Positions 44,738 through 52,983 of a DNA stretch of 64,000 nt are shown here, piece after piece. The DNA comes from Stappia sp. ES.058 (GTDB taxonomy: Bacteria > Pseudomonadota > Alphaproteobacteria > Rhizobiales > Stappiaceae). Below the pieces are notes generated by a model. The model worked only from the letters and a program-made list of their open reading frames with translations. It was not told the origin of the DNA and ran no database searches. The DNA is taken from positions 2,480,001-2,544,000 of the forward strand of contig NZ_LT629784.1 in NCBI RefSeq assembly GCF_900105595.1. Reading direction: 5' to 3'. Each line of letters begins with the position of its first letter. The first letter of the stretch is position 1. A program made the translations under genes and the position numbers.

Positions 44738-45365
44738 CCCTGTCCGGCCGGTCCTGACGATTTTTGCCGGCCCCAACGGATCAGGCAAAACCACGCTTCG
44801 CAACCAGTTCGTCAAGGATGGCTACGATCTTGGCGACTACGTGAATGCGGACGATATCCTGGCCCGTTCGCCCTATCTCGTGCCGGATCTCGCAAGCCGG
44901 CAGGATCGGGAGGCATGGGCGTTCAACGAGGCGGAACGCCAACGTCAGGCGTTTCTTGACGGCGGTGAAGCCTTTTCGTTCGAAACGGTGTTTTCCCACA
45001 AAAGCAAACTCGACTTCATGCGAAAGGCACGAGACGCGGGCTACTTCATTCGCCTGCTTTTCGTTGCGACCGACAGTCCGGACCTGAACGTGGCACGTGT
45101 TTCAAAGCGGGTCAGGGACGGAGGGCATGATGTCGATACGCGAAAGGTGCTGGCGCGATACAAGCGGACCTTGACGCTGTTGCCGCTGGCGATGGAACAG
45201 GCCGATCATGCGGTTCTTTTTGACAATTCCGGCACTTCGATGCGAGCGGTCGTGGCGCTGAAGCGCTCCGCCGACAGCCCGACAGGCATCCACATCCAGA
45301 CCCCCATTCCCGTATGGGTCGACGACGCAATGAGCGAATACAGGTCCAGGCAGAAAAAGACATGA
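44727..45365 (+). CDS. zeta-toxin-like P-loop kinase
   Basis: This 212-aa P-loop kinase of the zeta-toxin family has Walker A GPNGSGKT (15-22), VNADDI near 39 (the acid that contacts the acceptor substrate) and FETVFSHKSKLDFM near 80. Zeta toxins phosphorylate UDP-N-acetylglucosamine; whether this one does is unknown. It overlaps the small upstream gene by 11 bp, and its TGA overlaps the ATG of the alpha/beta hydrolase gene. Confidence 0.82.
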   Translation: MPADPVRPVLTIFAGPNGSGKTTLRNQFVKDGYDLGDYVNADDILARSPYLVPDLASRQDREAWAFNEAERQRQAFLDGGEAFSFETVFSHKSKLDFMRKARDAGYFIRLLFVATDSPDLNVARVSKRVRDGGHDVDTRKVLARYKRTLTLLPLAMEQADHAVLFDNSGTSMRAVVALKRSADSPTGIHIQTPIPVWVDDAMSEYRSRQKKT

Positions 45366-45916
45366 AGATATCCGAAGCAGACATTCTTCTCATCCCCGGA
45401 TACGGCGACACCCCGGCCGGACACTGGATGCGCCGCTGGGCGGAGAAGATGCCGTCGGCGCGAATCGTCGATCTGGGCAACGCGCATCGTCCGTTGCGCA
45501 AGACCTGGGTCGAGGCCGTCTCCTCGGCGGTCGAGGCCGCAGATCGTCCGGTCGTTATCGTCGCTCACTCGCTTGGAGCCAACACCGTGGTCCATGCCGC
45601 GCATGGCCTGCCGAAGGAGAAGGTGCGCGCCGGCTTCCTCGTCGCGCCGACCGACCTGTCGCGCGACGCGCCGAAGCCCGCCTTCGAAGTCTCGGACTTC
45701 CTGCCGTTGCCCAAGGGACCGCTGCCGTTTCCCGCAAGAATCGTGGCAAGCCGCAGCGATCCGCATTGCGCCTTCGACACGGCAAAGGACTGGGCGCATG
45801 GCTGGGGCGCGCACTTCCAGGACGCGGGCGACGCGGGCCACATCAATCTTGAAAGCGGTCACGGCCCCTGGCCGGAAGGACTGATGTCCTTCGCCTATCT
45901 GATGAAGACGCTTTAG
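45362..45916 (+). CDS. RBBP9/YdeN-type alpha/beta hydrolase
   Basis: This 184-aa serine hydrolase of the RBBP9/YdeN family has the N-terminal ILLIPGYGDTPAGHW motif, nucleophile AHSLGAN near residue 70 and C-terminal DAGHINLESGHGPWPEG with the catalytic His. Its acid lies in ASRSDPHC. The ATG overlaps the zeta-like gene stop (ATGA). Whether it belongs functionally with that pair or is only transcribed with it is unknown. Confidence 0.87.
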   Translation: MKISEADILLIPGYGDTPAGHWMRRWAEKMPSARIVDLGNAHRPLRKTWVEAVSSAVEAADRPVVIVAHSLGANTVVHAAHGLPKEKVRAGFLVAPTDLSRDAPKPAFEVSDFLPLPKGPLPFPARIVASRSDPHCAFDTAKDWAHGWGAHFQDAGDAGHINLESGHGPWPEGLMSFAYLMKTL

Positions 45917-45925
45917 GCTCGGACC

Positions 45926-46150
45926 CTACGACGTCGGGGCCGAGCGCCCGCCTCCGCCGATCTGTCCAAGGATCCGGCGCGCCACAAAATAGCTCACCGG
46001 CACCGCGAGAAGCGCGCCGACGGCGGCAAAGGCGGCGAGCAGCCAGGGCTCATAGTCGGCGACGCCGAAGAACGTCATCGGTACAAGGGCAAAGGTTCCG
46101 GCAAGCGTCGGGGCGATCACGATCAGCAACAAGGCTGTCAGCTTCCACAT
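45926..46150 (-). CDS. small two-helix membrane protein
   Basis: This 74-aa protein has two membrane helices (LTALLLIVIAPTLAGTFALV and WLLAAFAAVGALLAVPVSYF) and a Gly/Arg-rich tail. Small alphaproteobacterial proteins with this MWKL...TLAG layout are common but have no assigned function. A purine-rich GGAGGTGAC sits directly upstream of the ATG. It converges with the hydrolase gene. Confidence 0.7.
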   Translation of the reverse strand: MWKLTALLLIVIAPTLAGTFALVPMTFFGVADYEPWLLAAFAAVGALLAVPVSYFVARRILGQIGGGGRSAPTS

Positions 46151-46512
46151 AGCGTCACCTCCATATGAACACGCTACGATGCCGGATGCGCCAGCAGGGC
46201 CGACGGCCGCATCGTTTCCTGCCCATACTATAATATTCGAATTCTTGCAGATTCTGCGGCAACCGGTCCCATCGTGTTTTCCCGATAAGGGAAACTCCGC
46301 AGGCAGCGCTGCCACCCTTTGGACCGGGATCATGAGTTCAAAAACGCGGCCGGTTCGCCATGAGGCGCGGTTGACCGACAACAGGTGCGAAAATGCTCAA
46401 ATCGCGGAGCAATTCAGGCCTTCGCACCGCATCGGCGAGGCAAACTGCCATATCCCGCAAACGGCGAAACGGCTTCGCGCCGCCAATCGCAACACATTGA
46501 AGAGTGCTGACC
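46151..46512. other. intergenic region without a supported gene
   Basis: This gap of about 360 bp lies upstream of the small membrane gene and downstream of the HpcH/HpaI gene. It contains AT-rich CATACTATAATATTCGAA at about 46226-46243, which could be part of a promoter. No convincing coding frame or hairpin is visible. Confidence 0.4.
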
Positions 46513-47283
46513 CTAACGCAGCTTGCCGGCCATGGACGACGCGGCATCCGCGAACAGCCCCATGTCGATGCCGAGCGCGATGAAGCGGAAGCCCATCTCC
46601 TTGCCCCGCTTTGCGTCTTCCACGGAGTTGGTGAAGATGCCGGCGAGCTTGCCGGCGGCCTTCGCCTTTGCGGCGACATCGGCGGCAATCGTCTGAACCC
46701 GCTCGCTGGACGGATTGAGCTCGGCGCCGTCCGACAGGGTCAGCGACATGTCCCCCGGGCCGACGAACACGCCGTCGAGACCGTCGACCGCAAGGATCTC
46801 GTCGAGTGCCTCGAGTGCTGCCGGTGTTTCGATCATCGCCAAGGCAATGGTCTCGCGATTGGCGCGCTCCAGATAGTCCGCCGGCGTCACACCCTGCAGC
46901 ATCGCGGCCCGGTGCGGCCCCCAGCTGCGTGCGCCGAGCGGCGGATACTTCGCCGCGGCGACGAGTGCCAAAGCATCTTCCGGGGTGTTGACCATGGGCA
47001 TGATCACCGCTTCCGCGCCGAGATCGAACAAACGGCTCACCGTGGCGAAGTCGTCGACCGGAGGTCGCACGACGGCATGGGCATCGCCAAGACGCGCGGC
47101 CGCAATCCCGTCGCGTACCGAGGCGATGTCATGTGCCCCGTGCTGCATGTCCAGCGTCACGGCCCTGTAGCCGGCGCGACCAAGCAGTTCCGCCAGCATC
47201 GGAAACGCAAGCGTCGACCAGGCTGTCACGACCGTTTCGTCGGCGCGCAGGCGCGAGGCAAGGGAAACGGACGTGTCAGTCAT
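46513..47283 (-). CDS. HpcH/HpaI-type aldolase
   Basis: This 256-aa class II, metal-dependent aldolase is of the HpcH/HpaI family, which splits or joins 2-keto-3-deoxy acids and pyruvate. The segments TLDMQHG, FDLGAEAVIMPMVNT, MIETPAALEALDEIL and VDGVFVGPGDMS give the Glu/Asp metal ligands. Substrate cannot be read from sequence. It is followed on the plus side by DUF1476, whose gene lies upstream on the same strand. Confidence 0.9.
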   Translation of the reverse strand: MTDTSVSLASRLRADETVVTAWSTLAFPMLAELLGRAGYRAVTLDMQHGAHDIASVRDGIAAARLGDAHAVVRPPVDDFATVSRLFDLGAEAVIMPMVNTPEDALALVAAAKYPPLGARSWGPHRAAMLQGVTPADYLERANRETIALAMIETPAALEALDEILAVDGLDGVFVGPGDMSLTLSDGAELNPSSERVQTIAADVAAKAKAAGKLAGIFTNSVEDAKRGKEMGFRFIALGIDMGLFADAASSMAGKLR

Positions 47284-47337
47284 GCGAAAATCTCCTGGAC
47301 AAGAATGCAGTTGCCGCCGTCGATCCGGATCGGCCGA

Positions 47338-47661
47338 TCAGCTTCCGGACTGAATCTGCTCGGCAGCGGTATGGAGCAACTCGTCCATCGTGCGGCGGAT
47401 TTGGTGATCCGACTGATCGACCCCGGCATCGTCGAAATCCTTGCGGATCTTGCGGAAGACGTCTTCCTCGCCCGGCTCCTCGAAATCGGCACGCACGACT
47501 TCCTTGGCGTAGTCCTGTGCCTTTTCAGGATCCAGGCCAAGCTTTTCCGCGGCCCACAGCCCAAGCAGCTTGTTGCGGCGGGCGACGGCCTTGAACCGCA
47601 GCTCCTCGTCGTGGGCGTACTTGTTTTCAAACGCGTCCTCGCGACGGTCAAACGTGCTCAT
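47338..47661 (-). CDS. F1-ATPase inhibitor zeta subunit (DUF1476)
   Basis: This 107-aa DUF1476 protein is an all-alpha, charged protein starting FDRREDAFENKYAHDEEL, the N-terminal inhibitory segment in Paracoccus zeta. Family members block ATP hydrolysis by the F1Fo-ATP synthase in alphaproteobacteria. Length is standard and ATG 47661 is the usual start. ATP synthase genes are not nearby. It is divergent to purC. Confidence 0.9.
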   Translation of the reverse strand: MSTFDRREDAFENKYAHDEELRFKAVARRNKLLGLWAAEKLGLDPEKAQDYAKEVVRADFEEPGEEDVFRKIRKDFDDAGVDQSDHQIRRTMDELLHTAAEQIQSGS

Positions 47662-48048
47662 GCGTGTGTCTCCTGCTCGTCATCGGGTCCGCGGGCGTGG
47701 CGCCCGAACGTGAACCCCGACCTCATGTAGGGATTCGTTGCGTCTTTGCATATCCCCGCTGCAAGGCCAAATCAACGCGAGATCGCCCATCCGCCTTGCG
47801 CCGGCGGCAAGCCGCGCCGATCCCGCCGGAAATCTCTTTGACGGCTTGATTGTACTTTATCGGGCGATCGTGTAGGTTCCGCGCCATCGAGCGGGGGAAC
47901 CACACCCAACTGCCGGTCCATCGCCAATCCTCAACGACCGTCGGGCGCCATATCGCCTCCGGGCCGGGCCGGTTGAAGGCGCGGGACCGCAGGTTACCGG
48001 AGCGCTTCCGCAAGCATGGATTTTCTCTCACGAACACGGTACGTGCCT
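47662..48048. other. divergent intergenic region DUF1476 / purC
   Basis: This gap of about 390 bp must hold two divergent promoters. AT-richer sequence at about 47845-47875 (GATTGTACTTTATCGG) is the best candidate region, but I see no clear -35/-10 pair and no PurR box. The purC frame is open from 48016, with purC proper starting at 48049. Confidence 0.4.
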
Positions 48049-48813
48049 ATGAACCGCCGCCGGCGCATTTATGAGGGCAAGGGCAAGATCCTCTATGAGG
48101 GTCCCGAGCCAGGAACGCTCATCCAGCACTTCAAGGATGACGCAACCGCCTTCAACAACAAGAAGCACGAAATTGTCGATGGCAAGGGTGTCCTGAACAA
48201 CAGGATTTCCGAATTCATCTTCAATCATCTCAACGATATCGGTATCCCGACGCATTTCCTGCGCAGGATGAACATGCGCGAGCAGCTCATCCGCGAGGTC
48301 GAGATGATCCCGCTGGAGGTCGTCGTGCGCAACGTCGCTGCGGGCTCGCTGTCGAAGCGCCTCGGCCTCGACGAGGGCACGCCACTTCCGCGCTCGATCA
48401 TCGAGTTCTACTACAAGAACGACGCGCTCGACGATCCGATGGTCTCCGAGGAGCACATCACCGCCTTCGGCTGGTGCGCGCCCCAGGAGATGGACGACAT
48501 CATGGCGCTCGCGATCCGGGTCAACGACTTCCTGTCCGGCCTGTTCCTCGGCGCCGGCATTCGACTGGTCGATTTCAAGATCGAGTGCGGGCGTCTGTGG
48601 GAAGGCGACATGATGCGCATCGTCGTCGCCGACGAGATCTCCCCCGACAGCTGCCGTCTGTGGGACGTCCAGTCGAACGAGAAGATGGACAAGGACCGTT
48701 TCCGCCGCGATCTCGGCGGAATGCTGGAAGCCTATCAGGAAGTCGCGCGCCGGCTCGGCATCATCAACGACACAGAGCGCCCTATCGGCGGCGGTCCGGT
48801 GCTGGTGAAGTAG
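48049..48813 (+). CDS. purC: SAICAR synthetase
   Basis: This 254-aa enzyme joins CAIR and aspartate in purine synthesis. [12 protein letters not shown] is the ATP-binding glycine-rich start; [15 protein letters not shown] and [10 protein letters not shown] carry the substrate and metal contacts. The ATG at 48049 ([10 protein letters not shown]) is the family start. A terminator lies at 48871. purS and purQ lie about 1 kb further on, after an unrelated lipoprotein gene. Confidence 0.95.
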   Translation: MNRRRRIYEGKGKILYEGPEPGTLIQHFKDDATAFNNKKHEIVDGKGVLNNRISEFIFNHLNDIGIPTHFLRRMNMREQLIREVEMIPLEVVVRNVAAGSLSKRLGLDEGTPLPRSIIEFYYKNDALDDPMVSEEHITAFGWCAPQEMDDIMALAIRVNDFLSGLFLGAGIRLVDFKIECGRLWEGDMMRIVVADEISPDSCRLWDVQSNEKMDKDRFRRDLGGMLEAYQEVARRLGIINDTERPIGGGPVLVK

Positions 48814-48870
48814 ACACCATCGGCGAATGCGCAACGGCATCCACGCAAAAAGCGTGTTGCATCCTTCAAG

Positions 48871-48899
48871 ACCCCGACGCTCCGGCGCCGGGGTTTTTT
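48871..48899 (+). terminator. rho-independent terminator after purC
   Basis: The stem ACCCCG-A-CGC / GCG-C-CGGGGT has a 4-base TCCG loop and is followed by a T6 run. It ends purC transcription and separates it from the lipoprotein gene. Confidence 0.85.
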
Positions 48900-48931
48900 G
48901 TTGGAACATGCATGAAACGACAACACCCGAA

Positions 48932-48980
48932 TTGCAATCAGGGCGAGAATATTGCAACCAGAATTCCGGGTTTGCAATCA
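48932..48980 (+). repeat. three TTGCAAYCA direct repeats with 20-bp period
   Basis: TTGCAATCA at 48932, TTGCAACCA at 48952 and TTGCAATCA at 48972 are spaced by exactly 20 bp, close to two helical turns. They lie 29-77 bp upstream of the lipoprotein ATG, on one DNA face. That layout fits cooperative binding of a regulator. The regulator is unknown. Confidence 0.6.
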
Positions 48981-49008
48981 TGGATTTCATGATAGGAGTT
49001 TCGGGGTG

Positions 49009-49557
49009 ATGATGTTTTCGACGATCGACACGCGCAAGCTGAAGATCTGCATTGTCACGGTTGCGGCGCTTTTTCTGGCCGCCTGCCAGACGACGGGCCT
49101 GAAGCCGGGCGCCATCGAGACAGGCTTTCCGCCCTCGGACTGGGTGACCGAGCGCAAGGGCAACAAGATTTTCTATCTCTGCCCGAAAACGAAGTGCAAA
49201 TCCCCGCAGGGCGTCGCGGCTGTTCCGCTGAAGATTCGCGGCGACGCGGAAGCGGCAATTCGGCAAAACGTCCTGTCCGCGGAACTCTTCGACGCCGCCT
49301 TCAATTTTCTGGAAGTCGCGTCGAAACGCGCGGTATCGTCGTCGCCGCACCGCAAGATCGAAACCCGTACCTACACGGGCTTCGAACATATGATGACGTT
49401 CAAGGATCGCCGTGGACGGCGGATCTATGTGGCAATCCGGGATATCATCCAGAAGGATCGTGGCGTGTTCATCGCCGGCTTCTCGCGCAACAAGGGGGTC
49501 GCCCGGCGCAACCTGCGCCGCTATCTGACGCAAACGACCATCCGCCGCGTGAACTGA
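49009..49557 (+). CDS. hypothetical lipoprotein
   Basis: I do not recognise this 182-aa protein. It has a signal with a lipobox (VAALFLAACQTT), so it should be an outer- or inner-membrane lipoprotein. A likely disulfide pair lies in FYLCPKTKCKS, and the rest is a mixed fold ending in a basic tail (GVARRNLRRYLTQTTIRR). Two ATG codons (49009, 49012) follow AGGAG. Phased TTGCAAYCA repeats lie upstream, so it may be tightly regulated. Confidence 0.72.
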   Translation: MMFSTIDTRKLKICIVTVAALFLAACQTTGLKPGAIETGFPPSDWVTERKGNKIFYLCPKTKCKSPQGVAAVPLKIRGDAEAAIRQNVLSAELFDAAFNFLEVASKRAVSSSPHRKIETRTYTGFEHMMTFKDRRGRRIYVAIRDIIQKDRGVFIAGFSRNKGVARRNLRRYLTQTTIRRVN

Positions 49558-49774
49558 TCTCCGCGCAGCTTGCGCCCGCACGTGTGCGTCGGGGCTGACG
49601 CCCATGGGCGGACGGGGGACAGAGCAGCGCGCGACACGCTGCAATTCGCAAAAGAGGCTTTCATCCGCGCGGGCGGCACGCTAGAAGCGGCGCAACAGGG
49701 TCGCCTTTGCACTGCGGCCCGAAGTCATGACAGCCGGCGGGAGCCGGCGCTGGCAGCGATTGCGGAGACCCCCG

Positions 49775-50014
49775 ATGAAAGCACGCGTGACCGTCACCCT
49801 GAAATCCGGCGTTCTCGACCCGCAGGGCAAGGCGATCGAGGGCGGGCTCGCCGCGCTCGGCTTCGCCGGCGTCGACAGCGTGCGTCAGGGCAAGGTGTTC
49901 GACGTGGAACTCGGCACCGCGGATGCGGACACCGCCAGGGCGGAGCTTGCCGACATGTGCGAAAAACTCCTCGCCAATACGGTGATCGAGAACTACGCAA
50001 TCGAGATCGTCTGA
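49775..50014 (+). CDS. purS: phosphoribosylformylglycinamidine synthase subunit PurS
   Basis: This 79-aa subunit of the multi-chain FGAM synthase channels ammonia from PurQ to PurL. The whole-family pattern is present: MKARVTVTLKSGVLDPQG, LGFAGVDSVRQGK, ANTVIENYAIEI. ATG 49775 gives the standard start. It is the first gene of purS-(micro ORF)-purQ; purL is not in this window. Confidence 0.93.
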   Translation: MKARVTVTLKSGVLDPQGKAIEGGLAALGFAGVDSVRQGKVFDVELGTADADTARAELADMCEKLLANTVIENYAIEIV

Positions 50015-50047
50015 AGCCGGCGCCGGCGCGCCTGAGGAGCGGCTCCC

Positions 50048-50155
50048 ATGGACGACGACAGTGCGAGAGCCATCCGCTTCCTGTTGATCAAGGCCGCCGT
50101 CTTCATCGCGCTTCCGGCCGCACTCGCGCTTCTCGCCGCGCTCTTTCTGGTCTGA
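50048..50155 (+). CDS. 35-aa membrane micropeptide between purS and purQ
   Basis: A short frame runs from ATG 50048 to TGA 50155. It encodes [15 protein letters not shown] followed by a hydrophobic stretch to the end ([20 protein letters not shown]), i.e. one membrane helix with an acidic N-terminus. GAGGAG lies 8 bases upstream, and the stop is 19 bases before the purQ ATG, so it fits the operon. I know no family for it. It could also be a translational bridge rather than a functional peptide. Confidence 0.6.
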   Translation: MDDDSARAIRFLLIKAAVFIALPAALALLAALFLV

Positions 50156-50174
50156 GCCCAAGGGACATACGCCC

Positions 50175-50846
50175 ATGAAATCCGCCGTCATCACCTTCCC
50201 CGGCTCGAACCGCGAGCGCGACATGATGTATGCGCTGGAGCTGACGAGCGGCGTCGCGCCGATCTCGGTCTGGCATGCGGACACCGCCCTGCCCGATGTC
50301 GATCTCGTCGTGTTGCCGGGCGGCTTTTCCTATGGCGACTACCTGCGCTCCGGTGCGATTGCAGCTCGTGCGCCGATCATGGATGCGGTGCGCGACTTCG
50401 CCGAAAAGGGGCGGCTGGTGCTTGGCGTGTGCAACGGCTTCCAGATGCTGACCGAGGCGGGCCTTCTTCCGGGCGCCTTGATGCGCAATGCCGGCCTCAC
50501 CTTCGTCTGCCGCGAGGTGCTGCTGGAGACCGCATCCACCGCCAGCCCCTTCACCCGTGGGATGACCGCTGGCGACGTGTGGCGGTGCCCGGTCGCGCAC
50601 CACGACGGCAATTATTTTGCCGACCCCGACACGGTTCGCACGCTTGAAGACGCGGACCGCGTCGCCTTCCGCTACGCGCGCGGCACCAATCCCAATGGCT
50701 CAATCAACGACATCGCCGGCATCACCAACGCCCGCGGCAACGTGCTCGGCATGATGCCGCACCCGGAAAATCTCGTGGATCCGCTGCAGGGCGGCATCGA
50801 CGGGCGCGCCTTCTTCGAAAGCGCCTTGTCGGCTGTGGCGGTCTGA
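50175..50846 (+). CDS. purQ: FGAM synthase glutaminase subunit
   Basis: This 223-aa class I glutamine amidotransferase supplies ammonia to FGAM synthase. The oxyanion/nucleophile segment [12 protein letters not shown] carries the catalytic Cys near residue 86. The His-Glu of the triad lies in [12 protein letters not shown] near 193-204. [10 protein letters not shown] at the start is typical of the small stand-alone PurQ. It follows the 35-aa micropeptide. Confidence 0.95.
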   Translation: MKSAVITFPGSNRERDMMYALELTSGVAPISVWHADTALPDVDLVVLPGGFSYGDYLRSGAIAARAPIMDAVRDFAEKGRLVLGVCNGFQMLTEAGLLPGALMRNAGLTFVCREVLLETASTASPFTRGMTAGDVWRCPVAHHDGNYFADPDTVRTLEDADRVAFRYARGTNPNGSINDIAGITNARGNVLGMMPHPENLVDPLQGGIDGRAFFESALSAVAV

Positions 50847-50857
50847 GCTGCATCTTG

Positions 50858-51118
50858 ATGAGCAAGCCCCTTTTCGACAAGGCGGAAACAGAGGTTCTCG
50901 TGGAGCGGCTGCGCGCATTGCTCGCCGACGAGCTCGACATGGAGCTTGGCGGGCTGGAAGCCGATGCGCTCTTCGCGCTGATTGCGCGCGACATCGGTTC
51001 GGCCTTTTACAATCGTGGCCTGCACGATGCCCGCGCGGCGATATCGGCACGAATGGATGAGGTGTCGGAAGTGGTTTATGCGCTCGAACGCGTCTCTCCA
51101 GTCGACCGGGACCGCTGA
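50858..51118 (+). CDS. DUF2164 protein
   Basis: This 86-aa protein matches DUF2164: the core is LFALIARDIGSAFYNRGLHDARAAI (read here from about residue 41 on), after a helical acidic N-terminus. Function unknown. It follows purQ by 11 bp. Its C-terminal end overlaps the traA fragment on the other strand, marking the border between the core pur locus and the mobilisation relic. TTG 50855 is an alternative start. Confidence 0.82.
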   Translation: MSKPLFDKAETEVLVERLRALLADELDMELGGLEADALFALIARDIGSAFYNRGLHDARAAISARMDEVSEVVYALERVSPVDRDR

Positions 51119-51258
51119 TCCCCAATCGCATCCGACCGTTCGACCTTGTCGAAGCGCGGCGCGTGGCCGAACGCCCGGCTGTAGGCGCGGCTGAACGCCG
51201 CCGCGCTGCTTCCGGCCTTACGGTCGATGACCTTGACGTGAAGATGGTAAATCGCCAT
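51076..51258 (-). pseudogene. traA/mobA relaxase 5' fragment
   Basis: The frame starts with MAIYHLHVKVIDRKAGSSA, the hallmark N-terminus of Q/P-type TraA/MobA relaxases (the first catalytic-strand segment). It then drifts and stops after about 60 codons, antisense to the end of the DUF2164 gene. Everything else of the relaxase is missing. Together with the oriT-like site and traC/traD it identifies a decayed mobilisation module. Confidence 0.78.
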
Positions 51259-51287
51259 CGCGATCAAGCATTGGCACGGACAAGCGC

Positions 51288-51320
51288 ACGTCGGAACGAC
51301 GTATAAGCGCGCCCTCCGTC
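51288..51320. other. oriT-like sequence (nic region)
   Basis: A perfect inverted repeat ACGTCG-GAA-CGACGT (51288-51302) is followed by ATAAGCGCGCCCT (51303-51315). From memory of the Ti-plasmid and RSF1010 oriT, the ATAATTGCGCCCT nic core differs at two of 13 positions. It lies between divergent traA and traC remnants, exactly where Ti-type oriT is found. Confidence 0.68.
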
Positions 51321-51429
51321 GAAAAAATCTCGGGATTGACCGGGCCGTTCCATACCGTCCCGGCAACAATACTGCGTTCAGCAGGTTCCTAAACTATTAT
51401 CGTTCCATCAATAACTTATGGAGATGATC

Positions 51430-51755
51430 ATGCGCAAGCCACGGGACTATGATGCGGAGGGAAGGCGTTGGAAGACAAGGCGCGGGAACTGAAGACTCGC
51501 AAGGTGCAGCAACTCGGCGACCTGGTGATTGCCACCGGAGCCGATACGCTTACGACCGAGGAACTGGCGGGTGCGCTCGTCGCATTGGCCGAAACCAAAG
51601 ATGCAGGAAAGAGGGAGGCATGGGCGAAGCGCGGCGCTGCGTTCTTTCAGGGCCGGGCGCGGCGAACTGCATCAGCGCCTGATCGCGACAGCGGCGGCGC
51701 TGCAACGCAATCGGGCGGCGCGCAACCGGCATCAGGCAGCGCAGGCGCGGCATGA
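51430..51755 (+). pseudogene. traC-like conjugal transfer gene, frameshifted
   Basis: ATG 51430 opens MRKPRDYDAE, and after about 51460 the same protein continues in another frame as LEDKARELKTRKVQQLGDLV through AEKTKD-like helices to a Gly/Ala-rich tail. The two parts match the start and body of TraC-type proteins, so one base appears lost near 51460. TTG 51468 might still start a shortened product. Confidence 0.7.
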
Positions 51756-51756
51756 C

Positions 51757-51975
51757 ATGCGCACATGGCAGGTCGAACGCCGCAAACGCACACGGCGTCT
51801 GATTGAACTCGGCGGCCTCGTCGTCAAGGCGGGCATCGCGGACCTGACCGGCGATGACCGCGCCATGATCTACGGTGCGATGATCTGGATGGCCGAAAAG
51901 CTCAAAACCGAGGAAGGCGAACGGGCGCGTGGCGTATGGAAGGAACTCGGGAAGATGGCATTCGAAGAGGACTGA
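51757..51975 (+). CDS. TraD-like conjugal transfer protein
   Basis: This protein of 72 aa or more resembles small Ti-type TraD, with MRTWQVERRKRTRRLIELGGLVVKAG and a short acidic C-terminus. In full modules it accompanies TraC and the relaxase at oriT. The frame is open upstream as far as 51529, so the true start may be earlier. It is the best-preserved part of the relic. Confidence 0.7.
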   Translation: MRTWQVERRKRTRRLIELGGLVVKAGIADLTGDDRAMIYGAMIWMAEKLKTEEGERARGVWKELGKMAFEED

Positions 51976-52076
51976 CTGGCCGATAGCTATTCGCGCGGAC
52001 GGTGGATTTGGCACGCAACGTGATCAAGTGTCGAAACAATGATTGAGGTGCCGGGGCGTGTCCTGACATTTCACCG

Positions 52077-52688
52077 TTAGGGGATAATTCCGATCCGAGA
52101 TTTCGACGGCCAATAGAAGAGCGCGCGCGATTGCGCAAATGCCTTCACCAATTCGAGTTTTGCAAACATCGACGGCATAGCATGGTTGATCGTCCATTCG
52201 GTTAATTTTTCATCGGTCATGGACAGGTCGAACCATTCCTTCTCTTCCGGCTTCCAAACGACGTTCCTGGGCAGAAGTCCCTTCAAGCGGGGCGCATCGT
52301 CGGCAATGGCGCACCAAATCTTTGCTCCGGTTTCGGCAATCGCCGGGTTGTCCCGCGACAACTTTTCGAGCCGACCTAGGAGCGAGGCGAATAGGAACCA
52401 AGACCAGCGGCGGGAGCCGATTTCATCACCTTGTGCGGCATCGAGCTTTTCGGCGACGAGAGGAATGAACACCTCAACGGTTACTTCCTCGCCTTGTTTC
52501 TTCCCTGCGGACCACATTGCAGAAAGAAGCGGCACCAGATTCTCATAGGCCACCAGAACATGAGCCCGCGTAGCCGGGTCCATAGTCTCAAAAAGCTCGG
52601 CAACCATGCCGGCATAGGTGGAGTTGTCGAAAGCCAGCATGGCAACGAACTGATTTTCTTGCTTTTTCTTCCTGAATAGTCCGAACAC
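52077..52688 (-). CDS. unknown protein in the accessory region
   Basis: I do not recognise this 203-aa protein. It begins MFGLFRKKKQE, then an all-helical-looking domain with two Trp-rich segments (SRRWSWFLF near 93, NVVWKPEEKEWFDL near 143). It lacks a signal peptide and has no catalytic motif. GC is lower than in the core genes. It lies between traD and the gatB fragment, so it probably arrived with the mobile DNA. Confidence 0.68.
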   Translation of the reverse strand: MFGLFRKKKQENQFVAMLAFDNSTYAGMVAELFETMDPATRAHVLVAYENLVPLLSAMWSAGKKQGEEVTVEVFIPLVAEKLDAAQGDEIGSRRWSWFLFASLLGRLEKLSRDNPAIAETGAKIWCAIADDAPRLKGLLPRNVVWKPEEKEWFDLSMTDEKLTEWTINHAMPSMFAKLELVKAFAQSRALFYWPSKSRIGIIP

Positions 52689-52983
52689 TCTTGCCCCCTC
52701 ACCGATTCAGTCATGACAACTCTATCGCACGGGAAAGATGGTATTCGAGGACGAACAAGCAGACGCGCACAACGGGTCGTAGCCGTAGCAGGATCGAGCG
52801 TGACCGATGGCGGGCGGCGCGGAGACGTCGAATATCGCAGCGCTGCCCGCCATCGCGCGGCTTGCCGCGCAAAAGCTTACTACTTCATAGGTTTTGGTCG
52901 AAAACTGTGCCGCATGTTTCGGGAGCTTTGCAACATTGGATGAGAGATTACTACCGATCAGGATTTTGCATGATTTCGAGAGG
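52689..52983. other. non-coding gap before the gatB fragment
   Basis: About 295 bp without a supported gene; the sequence around 52700-52760 should contain the promoter of the 203-aa gene. The 52890-52980 part is AT-richer and ends at the abrupt start of gatB homology. Confidence 0.4.
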
